Below, piece after piece: positions 21,785-32,908 of a DNA stretch of 64,000 nucleotides. A program made the translations under genes and the position numbers. The stretch is taken from assembly GCF_029168945.1 (NCBI RefSeq), contig NC_083606.1, forward strand, positions 19,494,041 to 19,558,040, read 5' to 3'. Under the pieces are notes generated by a model. That model was not told where the DNA came from. It made no database searches and worked only from the letters and a program-made list of their open reading frames with translations. Source of the stretch: Cannabis sativa. Taxonomy: Eukaryota; Streptophyta; Magnoliopsida; Rosales; Cannabaceae. Numbering within the stretch: position 1 is the stretch's first letter; each line of letters begins with the position of its first letter.

Positions 21785-23666
21785 TGTTGGAAATTATTTT
21801 ACCAGGATCTTAGATCTACTCACAAGTATGTTGATTAACACCCTAAATATGAACTTTCTAAAACGATGAAATAAACACATATAAAGTTTAGGAAACCTTA
21901 CATTGGGTGCAGCGGAATAATATGACTCCTTCCGTTCAGATATCTAGCCCTTGATTCCTTTCTATAGCAGAGCATTATCAATATCTGAACCTGGATTTCT
22001 TTCTCTGATTCTTTAGCGCTGAAACTCCTTCTTGCTGAAGGTCTTTCTTCACGATCTTCCTCACTATGATTGAGGTATCACTTGCTGTGTGCGGGCACTA
22101 TTCTAACACTAAGAATTTCGAAATTGAAGAGAGAAGGAAGAGAGCAAAGTGGCGGCTAAAGATAGGGAGAGAGAGAGGCTCAGTTTTTTTTTTGAATCAG
22201 AAGTGTAATTTTCCTGAATCCTTTACTATCTATTTATAGCATTCCACTAGGGTTAGGTTTGAATTATTTGGCATTAAAATAATGAAAATATCAGTTTAAA
22301 TTCCCTACAAAAGTGGCCGGCCATGCATAGTGGATTTGGGCCTCACTTTTTGCAATTTTGCAGTTTTATCTTTTCTGCATCTGATTTTCTCAAAAACGCC
22401 AATTTTCTAATTCAACTATTTAAATGCCAATTCTAACTATTTAATAACTATAAATAATTATTAAATAATATTGTCATTTATCATATTTATTAATTGAACC
22501 ATACAAAGTGTCATAATTAACAAATATGCCCCTAAAATTCTTTCTTTACAATTTCGCCCTTACTTAGTGAAAAATTCACAAATAGACTTAGTCTAATTTG
22601 AGAATTATAATTGATTAATCAAAACCAATTATATGAGTCTTACAAGCAATATTATCTCAACTAGTGCGGGGACCATGGGTCTATATAACCAAGCTTCCAA
22701 TAAGTAGATCAAGAATTTATTACTAAAATTCACTAACTTATTAATTCTTCGTTGAATCCACGCATAGAACTTATAATTGCACTCTCAGTATATAGAATGC
22801 TCTATATGTTCCACCATATAGACACATCATTAGTTATCCATTGTTATAATCCTAATTTGATCAATGATCCTCTATATGAATGATCTACACTGTAAAGGGA
22901 TTAGATTACCGTTACACCCTACAATGTATTTAATCCTTAAAACACTTAACCCCGTATAAATGATATTTCAGCTTATGTGAAATGAGATCTCCACCATTTA
23001 TTTTCGTTTGGTTAAGCTTGAAGGAGATCATCCTTTACTTACTATTCGCCAGATAGAAGCTATAGATTCCACGTTTATGTTAGCGCTCCCACTCAATTGC
23101 ACCGCCGTGTTCCCAAAATGTACGTATCACCCTAACCTAAAAGTAGGCTTAACTAACAAATCAAAGAACACGAATAGCCTCCTGAGATTGAGCCTTTTCA
23201 TAACAGGATTAAGATCATTTGATCTAGGATCAACTAGGCGATACTGACTTGAATAGATATTACGGTAAGTTTAATAAATCTAAGTCAAAATTCAATATCG
23301 GTCCCTTCCGATGCATACTCCATGCATCCAACCTGAGCTTTACTTTAACCAATGCTCTGGAAAGAACATAGCATTTCTCCAAATGCAAGTAAACTCTGTT
23401 GTAGATTATCATATCAGTAAAACCCTCTGTCTGATAAATCTAGGAATCTTTATTCACATAGTCATGTTTACTTTCCAATGTGTTGACAGCACAATAAACA
23501 GGATCAGGTATGTGAAAAGGGTTTCAGATGAATTTATACATTATGTACATATAATCATGAAATAAATCATGTGAACCATGCAACATTAAATGTTATTTCT
23601 GATCTATATTAATAAGTAAATCTGATTATATTGAAATGAGTTTTATTTAGGGCATAAAACCCAACA
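21785..23666 (-). mobile_element. 5' LTR of unit 2
   Basis: 1,882 bp, TGTTGG...CCCAACA, close to the LTR at 13473-15375 with scattered substitutions. A reversed TATA box TATAAATA lies at 22231-22238, and a GGCCGGCC palindrome at 22315-22322 lies upstream of it in element sense. The PBS lies left of 21785. Confidence 0.88.
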
Positions 23667-25450
23667 CTACTAACCATGTTTGCTCTTCATTGCAGCTGCT
23701 TGAAACTTGGGAGTACTTAAATCCCGGTGAGTTGAAGCTTAGAGTTGGTTATGGCGAATTGGTGTCTGTCCAAGCTAGAGGATAAGCTCACCTCAAGTTT
23801 TAGAACAAATTTTTAATTTTAGATAATGTTTTGTTTATTTTGAATTGTAGTAGAAACTTGATTTCTGTTTCATGTTTACAATTACAACATTTTCAATTGA
23901 ATTTTTTGAGTTCTAATTCAACTATTTCTCGTAATGTTATTCGATTATGTGTTGCTTATATGGAACAAGGGCTTCATGTTTTAAGACCTGATGTACCGAT
24001 TGCGCTTATGAACAAACTTTTTCATATTGCTAAATCTAGAAACCATTAAAGGCAAAAGATTGATAATAAAGACAAAACATATCTATGACATTTACGTCTT
24101 GGTCATATAGGGTATGATAGACTTCACAGGTTAACCAAAGATGATCCATTGAAAAATGTCACCTTGGGTGAATTACCAGTTTGTGAATCATGCCTAAAAG
24201 GAAAAATGACTAAACGTTCTTTCTTTGCAAAAGGGAGAGTGTGTCAAAGAACCACTAGGGTTACTACATTAGATGTCTACGGACCACCAAATGTCAAAGC
24301 CAGAGGCAGTTATGAGTACTTTGTCACTTTCATTGACGATTACTCTAGATATAGTTTTATTTGCCTAATGCAAAAAAAAAAAATTGAAACATTCGAGAAG
24401 TTTCATGAATTTCATGCTTTGCCTCAAAACCTATTAGGTAAAATAATAAAGATCTTGTGAACAAATAGGGGTAGAAAATATATGGATATGCAGTTTAAAG
24501 ATAATTTAATTGAACTTGGAATTGAATCTCAATATACTACCCAAAGCACTCCACAACAAAATGGAGTTGCAGAAAGAAGAAATTGCACTCTTTTGGAAAT
24601 GGTTAGGTCTATGCTTAGCTATTCAACTTTGTCAACATCCTTCTGGGGATATGCTATTCGGATGGCAAATGATATTTTAAATGTCGTTCCATCTAATTAG
24701 TTCCCAAGATACCTGTAGAATTATGGAATGGCCATATACCTAGTTTACGCTATTACAGAATCTGGGGTGCCAAACTCATATCTTACGAAAGAAAGAAGGC
24801 AAGCTAGAAACACAAACTAAGGTTTGCATGTTTCTAGTCAATTCTAAAGAGACTAGGGGTGGAATATTCTATAGTCACAAGGATAATAAAGTGTTTGTTT
24901 CTACAAATGCAACATTCCTTGAGAATGACTACATTAAAAACTTCAAGCCACAAAACAAAGTAGTATTGGAAGAGATGCTTTCAGAATTAACTCCAACCAA
25001 TGTTCCATAGTCTTCTACTCAAATAGAGGATGATCATACTCCCTCGGTTGAACCAATGCAAATTGACACAATTGAGGAAACTATCATTAATGTTCCTATT
25101 CAGAAGATCACAGTTCCTTGTTGTAGTGGGAAGGTTTCTACATAACAATTATGGCTTGGATGGTGAAATCAGTATGGTTGCTGATGACGACCCATTAACC
25201 TATAAACAGGCAATCGAAAGTCCTGAACAAAAACAATGGTCAGCCTACATGGATTCAAAAATGGATTTCATGAAGAAAAAAAATATGGGAATATGTAGAT
25301 GCACCTGATGATTACATCCAATCAGATACAAATGGGTCTACAAGAAGAAAAGAGGTGTTGCTAGACAAGTCGAAACTTTTAAAGCTAGACTTGTAGCAAA
25401 ACGGTTATACCCAAAGAGAAGGTGTGGACTATGAGGATACTTTTAGTCAA

Positions 25451-26596
25451 TGTAAAGTCCTTTTTTGGCAAGTTAGTTGACAAAATAATTTTTCCATTTA
25501 TGGTAAGATTGTTGTGCATTCATATTCGATTTCTTGCCTTATAAATTCGGATTGTAGTTGCCATTTTCCTTGTTTGGAAAGTTGCACTTTCAGCTGAACT
25601 TTCCTTTGTTGAAAACTTCTCAAAAGAGAAGAAATTCTCTTTTGGAAAGTTGTCTTTTTTAGGGAAACTTTGTTTATTGCCTTTTCCTTATTGATTTCGA
25701 TTGTATCTTGATACAATCAGAATATCTAATCTGTTTTTGGCAGGAATCAAGCATTGAAAGAAGATCGGACCCGATTTTAGTAAGTTTCCCGTTTCAGGCG
25801 TATCCGTCGCGTCAGCATCCGAATCTGATGTAGCAGATCGTGTTTCTTTTGGAAAGTTTTTGTACAGCTGCTAATTCGAACTTGTGGTTGCCTCTTTGGT
25901 TTCTATGGTCTATAAATAGAGCCTAGAGAGCAACCATTCGAATTACCTCTTCCATTATTCATTTTCTACATTTATCTTTTGAGAGAAGAGAGTCTTTCTT
26001 TGTTTTGTGAGAGCCTAGTTGTTCATCTAGGTTCTAGTTGTTCTATTTCTGTTCTTACTCTATCCTAGAGGTTGTGAAGAACTACTTGACTGAACAAGAG
26101 ATTGGTCTTCGGGAGAAGACTTGATAAAGCCTTACTTCGGGAGGAAGTAAGCACTTGGTCTTCGGGAGAAGACTTGTTGAAGCCTTACTTCGGGAGGAAG
26201 TAAGCACTTGGTCTTCGGGAGAAGACTTGTTGAAGCCTTACTTCGGGAGGAAGTAAGCACTCACACTTCAAAGACGAAGGGAGTTCGGGCTTGAAGGTGT
26301 TTTAAGAAGTCAGATTCATAAAGTGGATTACAAAGGATTGCGGCAATACTTTAGAGGGAGTCTAAACTTGTTTAAGTCAATTGTCTTTGTAATTTTGATA
26401 CTTTATTAATTGATTTCATTCTCTGGGCGTGGCCCCGTGGACTAGGAGTGTTCGTGAGAACACTGATACCACGTATAAATCTCTTGTGTCAAGTTATTTA
26501 TTTTTCTGTAGCAGAATTACTTTCTGCTGCTGCAAACGCGTACAGTTTTTATATTTTCATATATACAATTGACATTTGCAAAAATACGGTTTTTCA
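25451..26596. mobile_element. Solo LTR, 1,146 bp, inserted in copia RT
   Basis: Begins TGTAAAG and ends TTTTCA, flanked on both sides by GTCAA (25446-25450 and 26597-26601). Removing it and one GTCAA restores continuity of the copia reverse-transcriptase text, so the boundaries are exact. No internal region or second LTR is present. Its sequence is unrelated to the other LTRs here. It contains a TATAAATA (25910-25920 region) and a three-unit hairpin repeat. Confidence 0.88.
26105..26257. repeat. Three-unit 53-bp tandem repeat of paired hairpins
   Basis: Units start at 26105, 26158 and 26211. Each holds two perfect inverted repeats: GTCTTC-GGGA-GAAGAC and, 10 bases later, arms CTTACTTC and GAAGTAAG around GGGAG. 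That makes six stem-loops with GGGA-type loops in 153 bp, located after the TATA box and so likely in the transcribed part of the LTR. Confidence 0.85.
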
Positions 26597-27407
26597 GTCA
26601 AGTTGCCACAAATCCATCATAATACTTCTCTCCATAGCAACAACTGCTCTTGATTATGAGATTTGGAAAATGGATGTCAAGACAACTTTTTAACGAAATT
26701 CTTAACAAGAAAATCTATATGGAGCAACCAGAAGGTTATAAACTTCTAGGACAAGAAGAGAAAGTTTGCAAGTTGAATATGTCCATTATGGACTTAAGCA
26801 GGCTTCTTGCTCATGGAACAAAAGGTTCGATCAAATAATCAAAACCTACGACTTTCACCAAAATGAAGATGAACCTTGTATTTACAGCCTCAAGGATAAT
26901 TAAGTGGTAGTATTTTTAGTCCTTTATGTTGATGACATCTTACTCATTGCAATAATGTCAGGAAGATGACTGATGTAAAGGAGTGGCTAAGCACCCAGTT
27001 CAAAATGAAAGACTTGAGTGAAACTAATTATGTTCTTGGGATCCAAATTATTAGAGACCAAAAGAATAGATCACTTGCTCTCTCGCAAGCAGCTTACATT
27101 GATAAGGTGCTAGAGCGTTTCTCAATGACCAATACCAAAGGGGAAATTATGCCTTCTAGACATGGTTTGGGACTATCTAAGGAACATTCTCCCACTGATC
27201 CCCAAGAGATAGAAGACATGAGAAAAATTCCTTATGCTTTAGTAGTTGGAAGTCTGATGTATGATATGCTATGCACTAGACAAGACATTTGATATGCAGT
27301 GAGAATTGTGAGCAGGTATCACTCCATCCCAGGAAAGGAACATTGGATGATAGTTAAGCATATTCTGAAATACTTATAAAAAATAAGGAACTATGTGTTA
27401 CTCAGTT

Positions 27408-28319
27408 TATTCTAGAACTATTTATTGGCCTGGAGCTTAATTATATAGGTCCATGGCCCCTACACTAATTGAGATAATATTGTCTTATAGACTCAGTGAA
27501 TTGATTTTACTTAATCATTTAGAAATCTAAAATAGACTATGTATTATTTATGAGTTTTCAATAAGTAAGAGCTTATTTGAAAAGAAAAGAGATTTTAGGG
27601 TTTATTTATTAATTAAGAGACTTTAAAATGTTTAATTAATAAATAAGTTAAAAGATAATTTTATTTAATAATTAATTAATTATTAAATAAATAGAAATGA
27701 CATTTATAGAGATATAATTGAAAAATAGCAATTGAGAAAAGAAAGATAAGTTTTAATAAAAGTGGCAAAATTGAAACCCAATGGGTCCACTAAAGATTTC
27801 GACCATAGGGTTTAAAATAAGGTAATTTATCTTTTTTTTATTCCATATTTAAATTTTAATCTAACACTAACAGCCATCATATAAATAGAAAATTATAAGC
27901 TCTTATTTTTATAACTTGGTAACTGGATAACCTAGTTTCACTTTGTCAAACAAAATAAGAGAGCTCTTCTAATTTTTGAAATTCATTGCTTCTTCTTCTC
28001 TTAAATTCGTGCCCTATAGTGAATGAGTATTTGCCCATACAATTTATATCAATACTCAAGATAGTGTGAAAGATTGTGTAGTGTTCTTGTCACCTGAAGG
28101 AGAAACCAGGTTCAAATTTTGATCATACTCTACGACAGAAAGGATCAAGGGTTAGAGATCTGAACGGAAAGAGTCATTATATTCTGCTGCCACCAATGCA
28201 AGGTTTTCTATAAATTTATGTGTTTATTTCATTGTTTTAGGAAATTCATATTTAGGATGTTAGATTATATTCTTATAATCAAACATACATATTAGTAAAT
28301 CTAGATCCTAGTAAAATAT
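27408..28319 (+). mobile_element. Partial plus-sense LTR (3' half)
   Basis: From about TTTATTGGCCTGGAGC it follows the sense of the family LTR (compare 39750-40650) up to GATCCTAGTAAAATAT, a few bases short of the LTR end. It contains TATA and leader text. It follows the truncated copia pol directly, so it is plausibly that element's damaged 3' LTR. Confidence 0.7.
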
Positions 28320-30195
28320 TGTTGGAATATATTTTACCAGGATCTAGATTTACTAACAAGTATATTTTTAACATCCTAAACATGAACTTCTAAAACGATA
28401 TGAAATAAACACATATAAAGTTTCAGAAACCTTACAGTGGGTGCAGCAGAATTATAATGGCTCCTTCCGCTCAGATTTCTAACCCTTGTATCCTTTCTGT
28501 AGCAGAGTATCACCAAGATTTGAGCCCGATTCTCATTCTCTTGAATTTGGATTCTTCGCAGCCTTACACATTATGATTGAGTACCACTTGATGTGTGTGG
28601 GCACTTACCTTAATCACTCTAGGGTTTCGGTTTTGAAGAAAGAAAGAGAGAGAGAGAGAGGATTTCGAAAATTGGTAGAGAGAAGATGGCTCAAAATTTT
28701 ACTGAAGGGAAGTGTTGCATCATCTTTTCCTTTGAGGCCATCACTACCTATTTATAGGAAACCACCTAGGGTTAGGTTAGATTTATTTGGCATTAAAATA
28801 ATGAAAAATAAAATTGTAAATTGCTCCTCAAGTGGCCGGCCATGGATATTGAGTCTCACTTTGTAATTTTGCCATTTTTCCAACTATTCATCTTATTTTC
28901 TTAAAAATATCATTTTTCCAATTTAACAACTTAAATGCCAAATCTAATTATTTAATAATTAAAATTAATTATTAAATAAAATTTCCATTTAATATATTTA
29001 TCAATTAGACTTAATAAAGTCTCTTAATTAACAAATAAACCCTAGAATCTCCTTTCCTCACAATTAAGCCCTAGCTTAGTGAAATTTCATAAACTAGACA
29101 TAGTCTAATTTTAGAATTATAATTGATTAATTAAAATCAATTAACTGAGTCTTACAAGCAGTATTGTCTCAACTAGTATGGGGACCATGGGCGTATATAT
29201 CCGAGCTTCCAATAAGCAGATCTAGAATTTACCAAGTAAATCCACTAACTTATTAATTCCTCATTGCATCCACCATAGAACTTGAAATTGTACTCTCAGT
29301 TATATAGAACGCTCTATATGTTCCACGATATAGATATGCTATTAATTATCCATTGTTATAATCCCAATAATCAATGATCCTCTATAGATGATTTATATTG
29401 CATAGGGATTAATTTAACGTTACACCCTTCAATGTATTTTATCCTTAAAACACTTAGCCACCTATAAATGATATTTAAGTGAACTAACATAATCACGGAA
29501 ATGAGTACTCAACCATTTATCTCTGTTTAGCCAAGCTCGAAGGAAATCATCGTTTCACTTCTATGTCCAGATAGAAGCTATAGATTCCATATCTATGATT
29601 AGTGCTCCCACTCAATTGTACTACCATGTTCCCAAAATGTACGTATCACCCTGACCAAAAAGTAAGCTTAACTAACAAATCAAAGAACATGAATAATACT
29701 CTTGAGATCGAACCTAACCATGTCAGGATTAAGATCATTTGATCTAGGATCAACTAGGTGATATTGAATTGAATAGATATTACGTTAAATTTATCATATC
29801 TAATTCAAGTTCAATATCAGTCCCCTCCAATGCATACTCCATGCATCCAACCCAAGCTTTACTTTAACCAATGCCCTGGAAAGAACATAGCACTTATCCA
29901 AGGTGCAAGTAAACTATGTTATAGATTATCATATTAGTTAAACTCTGTCTACTGATAAATTTAGGAATACATTTAATCACATAATCTTGATTACTTTCCA
30001 CTGTGCTGACGATACAATAAACAAGAATATCAATGTGATAAGGATTTGGATGAATTTATAAATCAAATAAACATATAAATGATAACATGAACCAAATGAC
30101 ACACTAAATAAGTGATAAAAAAATACTTCTGTCTCTTTATTGATAATTGAATGATAAAGATTACATTGAAATAGAGTTTTATTTAGGGCACAGGC
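28320..30195 (-). mobile_element. Minus-sense LTR of the same family
   Basis: Starts TGTTGGAATATATTTTACC and runs through the whole LTR to about GGGCACAGGCCCAG, where the usual AAACCCAACA end is altered. It lies head-to-head with 27408-28319, forming an inverted repeat with no spacer. Neither an internal region nor a clear target-site pair is visible on the right. It belongs to the same sequence variant as 62198-64000. Confidence 0.7.
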
Positions 30196-31130
30196 CCAGC
30201 TAGAGAACTCTCTACTTAAAACTATCAAGGTTGCTTCTTTAGCAAGGATCATCTAGGCAGAACCTTAGGTGATTGCCCGTACAGATCCCAACTATCCAAA
30301 AATATTGAATATTCTGAGTAGGGTAATTCAGCATAAGAAGATTTTTAGAGATACATTCCATAAATGTTTCAGCATACATCTCAATCAAATCCGTGATTTT
30401 GTAGGATTGACTTGCATCGACAAGAAATAACAGGAAACCTTCATAGTTTCCTTTTTTAGTTTAATCTGTTTTTGGGAAACCAAATTATTGTATTTTTTCC
30501 CTATAAATAGTGGAGCCATTCCATTAGACACAGACCCAAAATTATATTGTTTTAGATAGCTCTTATACTATCAAACAATTGTAAGCTTTTTTTTGAGAAT
30601 TATTAAGAAACGCACTTGGTCAGCTCCTTGTGATCTTATTAATTCTTTGAAATAATACAAGATAAATGAGAGTAGGCTATTTCCATGATCACGTGGTCGA
30701 CCTTTATAAATCATGTATTCTTATTTGCTTAATTATATTATTTATTATCCATTATCTCCTTGCATTGATTGACTCGGTGTTGTTGGCTAATTTAAAAATA
30801 CTTAAAAACTTAATAAATTAATAATTAAAAAGTCAAGAACTAATTTTTTTTTACTTATAACTATGGTAAAATAACTCTATTAATATTTTGTAGAGTTATC
30901 ATTAATTTTTGGAGCTCAAATCGTGTTCGTTGGATTGTTTTTAAGCTTTTTGTAGTATAAATTTGCACTTCACTTGGGGAAGAATTTTTGACTTGATATA
31001 TTTAGAAATGCATTATTAGTATGCGATATGTTTAGAAAGAACTTGAAAATAGCTTTCAAACATAACTCGATTAACACCAATCAAATAAATATTGAGTGTG
31101 TTACGACTGTTTTACTAAAGGTTGTTTAGT
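30196..31130. other. Non-coding spacer with a possible LTR remnant
   Basis: No gene is recognised. CCCTATAAATAGTGGAGCC (TATA at 30502-30509), followed by a leader-like stretch, looks like the promoter part of an old LTR, but no ends or repeats could be set. Confidence 0.35.
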
Positions 31131-32470
31131 AACAGGTACCCAAGTTGACATCCATCGCCCAAGTTGACATCCAGTCCCGAGGTTGACATTTCGACGTCAA
31201 CCTGGATGATGTATGAATGAGAAAATATGTCAAACTTGTATTTTTTTTTATGCCTAAGTGATATTATAACATCACTTAGTCAATTTCTTAGTTTTTGTGA
31301 AGTTGTTCACTAACTCTTCGAGATGTTGCTTTTTGTGAAACGGGCAAACTCAAAACTTCACGATTTGCGACTGGTTTGCCAATATTTCGCTTTGCCGAAA
31401 AGGTGAAATATCAAAGTGTGAATTTGACTTGTCACAAGTCGTAGCTCTCGTTTACTACAAAAAATAGTTAGATGCTCGAGGAAAAACTAGAATTAGATAA
31501 GCAGAACCCAGTGCACCAGGTCACATGTCAACCAGGGCGATGAGTGCTCTTTGATGAGCTTCTTGGAACTCGTTTTGGTACTTCTATGGCATTCGAGATT
31601 GCGAATGAGATCTCCTACCCTATTTTAGACCAAGATAAGAAGAATGTCTGGAGCAAAATTTATGTTTGAGGAGCGAAATCATACGAACCAGGTTGAATGT
31701 CAACCTGGGCATAGAGCCCAGCACCAATGTCAACCTGGGCATTGGGTCCCTGTTTTGGCCCCCAAATGGTCTCGTTTGCTCCCTGACAACACTTATATCT
31801 TTCTAATTGATGAAAACGGAGAAAATTCCTAGGAGACTTCCTAAGAAAAATGCTTGGAACTAGCCCAGGTTGACAAAGTGTCAACCTCAGCACTGAGTCC
31901 ATGTTCTAGCTCCCAGATGGCTCTGTTTCTTTCCCAAAAGCACCCATATCTTAATTGGTGATGAAAACAGAGAATATGCTTAAGACTTCGTCAAAATCGT
32001 CATTGGAAATGGCCAAGGTTGACAATGTGTCAACCTGGGCGCAAGTGACCAGGCTTAGTGTCAACCTTGGCATTGGGTCACCTGTTTGGCCTCCAAGTTG
32101 ATCCTTTTCTTTCCTGAAAGCACCCTTTCCTCATTTTGGATGAAGGCGAAAGGAATGCCCGAGAAACATCTTTAGATTTTTTTTTGGAAGAACCCTAGGT
32201 TGACTTTTAGTCAACCTTGGCACTGGGTGCACAACCAGGTTGGCTTGGGCATCAGCTGCCTAGGTGTCTCAAATGGGAAGTGTTCCGATTATGACTTGGG
32301 TGCCTCTAGCATGTTGTGACAGGTCTTATTCATGTTCAAGTGCAAGGTTTTAGCAATCTTCACTAAGACAGGCTTTAAAACTGAAACTCTAGCCCAAGAT
32401 GTCAACCTAGGTACTGGGTGAAACCCTAGGAGCTCGGGTTAGCTTCTAGGATGCCAATTCGACATTTTTC
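31131..32470. repeat. Degenerate tandem repeat with palindromic AGGTTGAC/GTCAACCT cores
   Basis: At least five cores: 31180-31203, 31690-31706, 31867-31887, 32016-32036, 32197-32217. Each is an inverted repeat with a 3-8 base spacer, usually followed by CTGGGCA(T/C)TGGGT. Around the last four the flanking text also repeats (CCCAAATGG...TTTC, AAGCACCC, TGATGAAAAC.GAGAA), giving degenerate units of about 150-180 bp. A half core with GTCAACCTAGG is at 32401. The repeat lies just upstream of the PPR gene and has no coding frame. Confidence 0.7.
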
Positions 32471-32784
32471 AATTCTCAGGCTTCAGATTTGGAGTCTTCT
32501 TGACTAGTTGGTTCAGACTACTAAAAGATGGTGATTTAGAAACAACTTGACAAAATCCAAATATAGAGTTGACTGTTATGACGCGGGGCATTTAACTCCA
32601 TCAATATTTTCCTTCTCACCAACTTATCAAATATTGATGTTTATGTAATCAAGGTGAGTTTCCAAGTAAATAACTACAGGCAAACTCTCTTATTAATTAA
32701 TTAATGATACTTTACACATTCTTTTTCTTCTTGAAATTTTTTCTCATTTAATTTCAGTTTTAATTTGGACGTTTTTCTTTTAAA

Positions 32785-32831
<47 letters not shown>
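32785..32831 (+). repeat. (AAT)n microsatellite upstream of the PPR gene
   Basis: About 15 AAT units end about 78 bases before the PPR start codon, in or close to the likely 5' leader. A weak TATA-like CTATATGA follows at 32841. Confidence 0.9.
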
Positions 32832-32833
<2 letters not shown>

Positions 32834-32908
32834 TCTGTATCTATATGAAGAGTTTTTATCGCTGTGGACTGGCTATAGTACAAATTTGGCACCACGAACT
32901 TCAAGATC

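Larger units (their letters stand above)
13473..23666 (-). mobile_element. Complete 10.2-kb non-autonomous copia-derived element (unit 2)
   Basis: Minus-sense order: 5' LTR 21785-23666, PBS, AT-rich leader 21784 to about 17659, decayed pol 17658-15376, polypurine tract, 3' LTR 13473-15375. It is inserted in the protease region of a plus-strand copia pol (23667 on), where CTACT (23667-23671) is the expected right target-site copy. The left copy is replaced by the tandem unit. No gag zinc knuckle and no open pol remain. Confidence 0.8.
23667..27400 (+). pseudogene. Decayed Ty1/copia pol (protease to RNase H start)
   Basis: Plus-strand remnants of a copia polyprotein, broken by stops and frameshifts. 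About 23670-23790 is protease-end text (NHVCSS, then VGYGELVSV). About 24085-24220 is the GAG-pre-integrase/HHCC zinc region (LGHIG, CESCLKGKMTKRSF). About 24260-24700 is the integrase core: TLDVYGP, FIDDYSRY, a mutated DRGGEY-equivalent reading TNRGRKY, and TPQQNGVAERRN. 25318-25450 and 26602-27300 are reverse transcriptase, including WKMDVKT and YVDDILL at about 26925. A solo LTR (25451-26596) splits the RT. The 5' side was displaced by the unit-2 insertion. On the right most of RNase H is deleted and joined to an LTR fragment. It is non-functional. Gene order integrase before RT shows it is copia, not gypsy. Confidence 0.9.

Noticed and set aside
25498..25716. 72-codon minus-strand frame
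   Set aside because: It lies wholly inside the solo LTR with flanking GTCAA duplication and has no domain.
26105..26257. Possible CRISPR-like array
   Set aside because: The units are contiguous palindromic tandem repeats with no unique spacers, inside a plant LTR.
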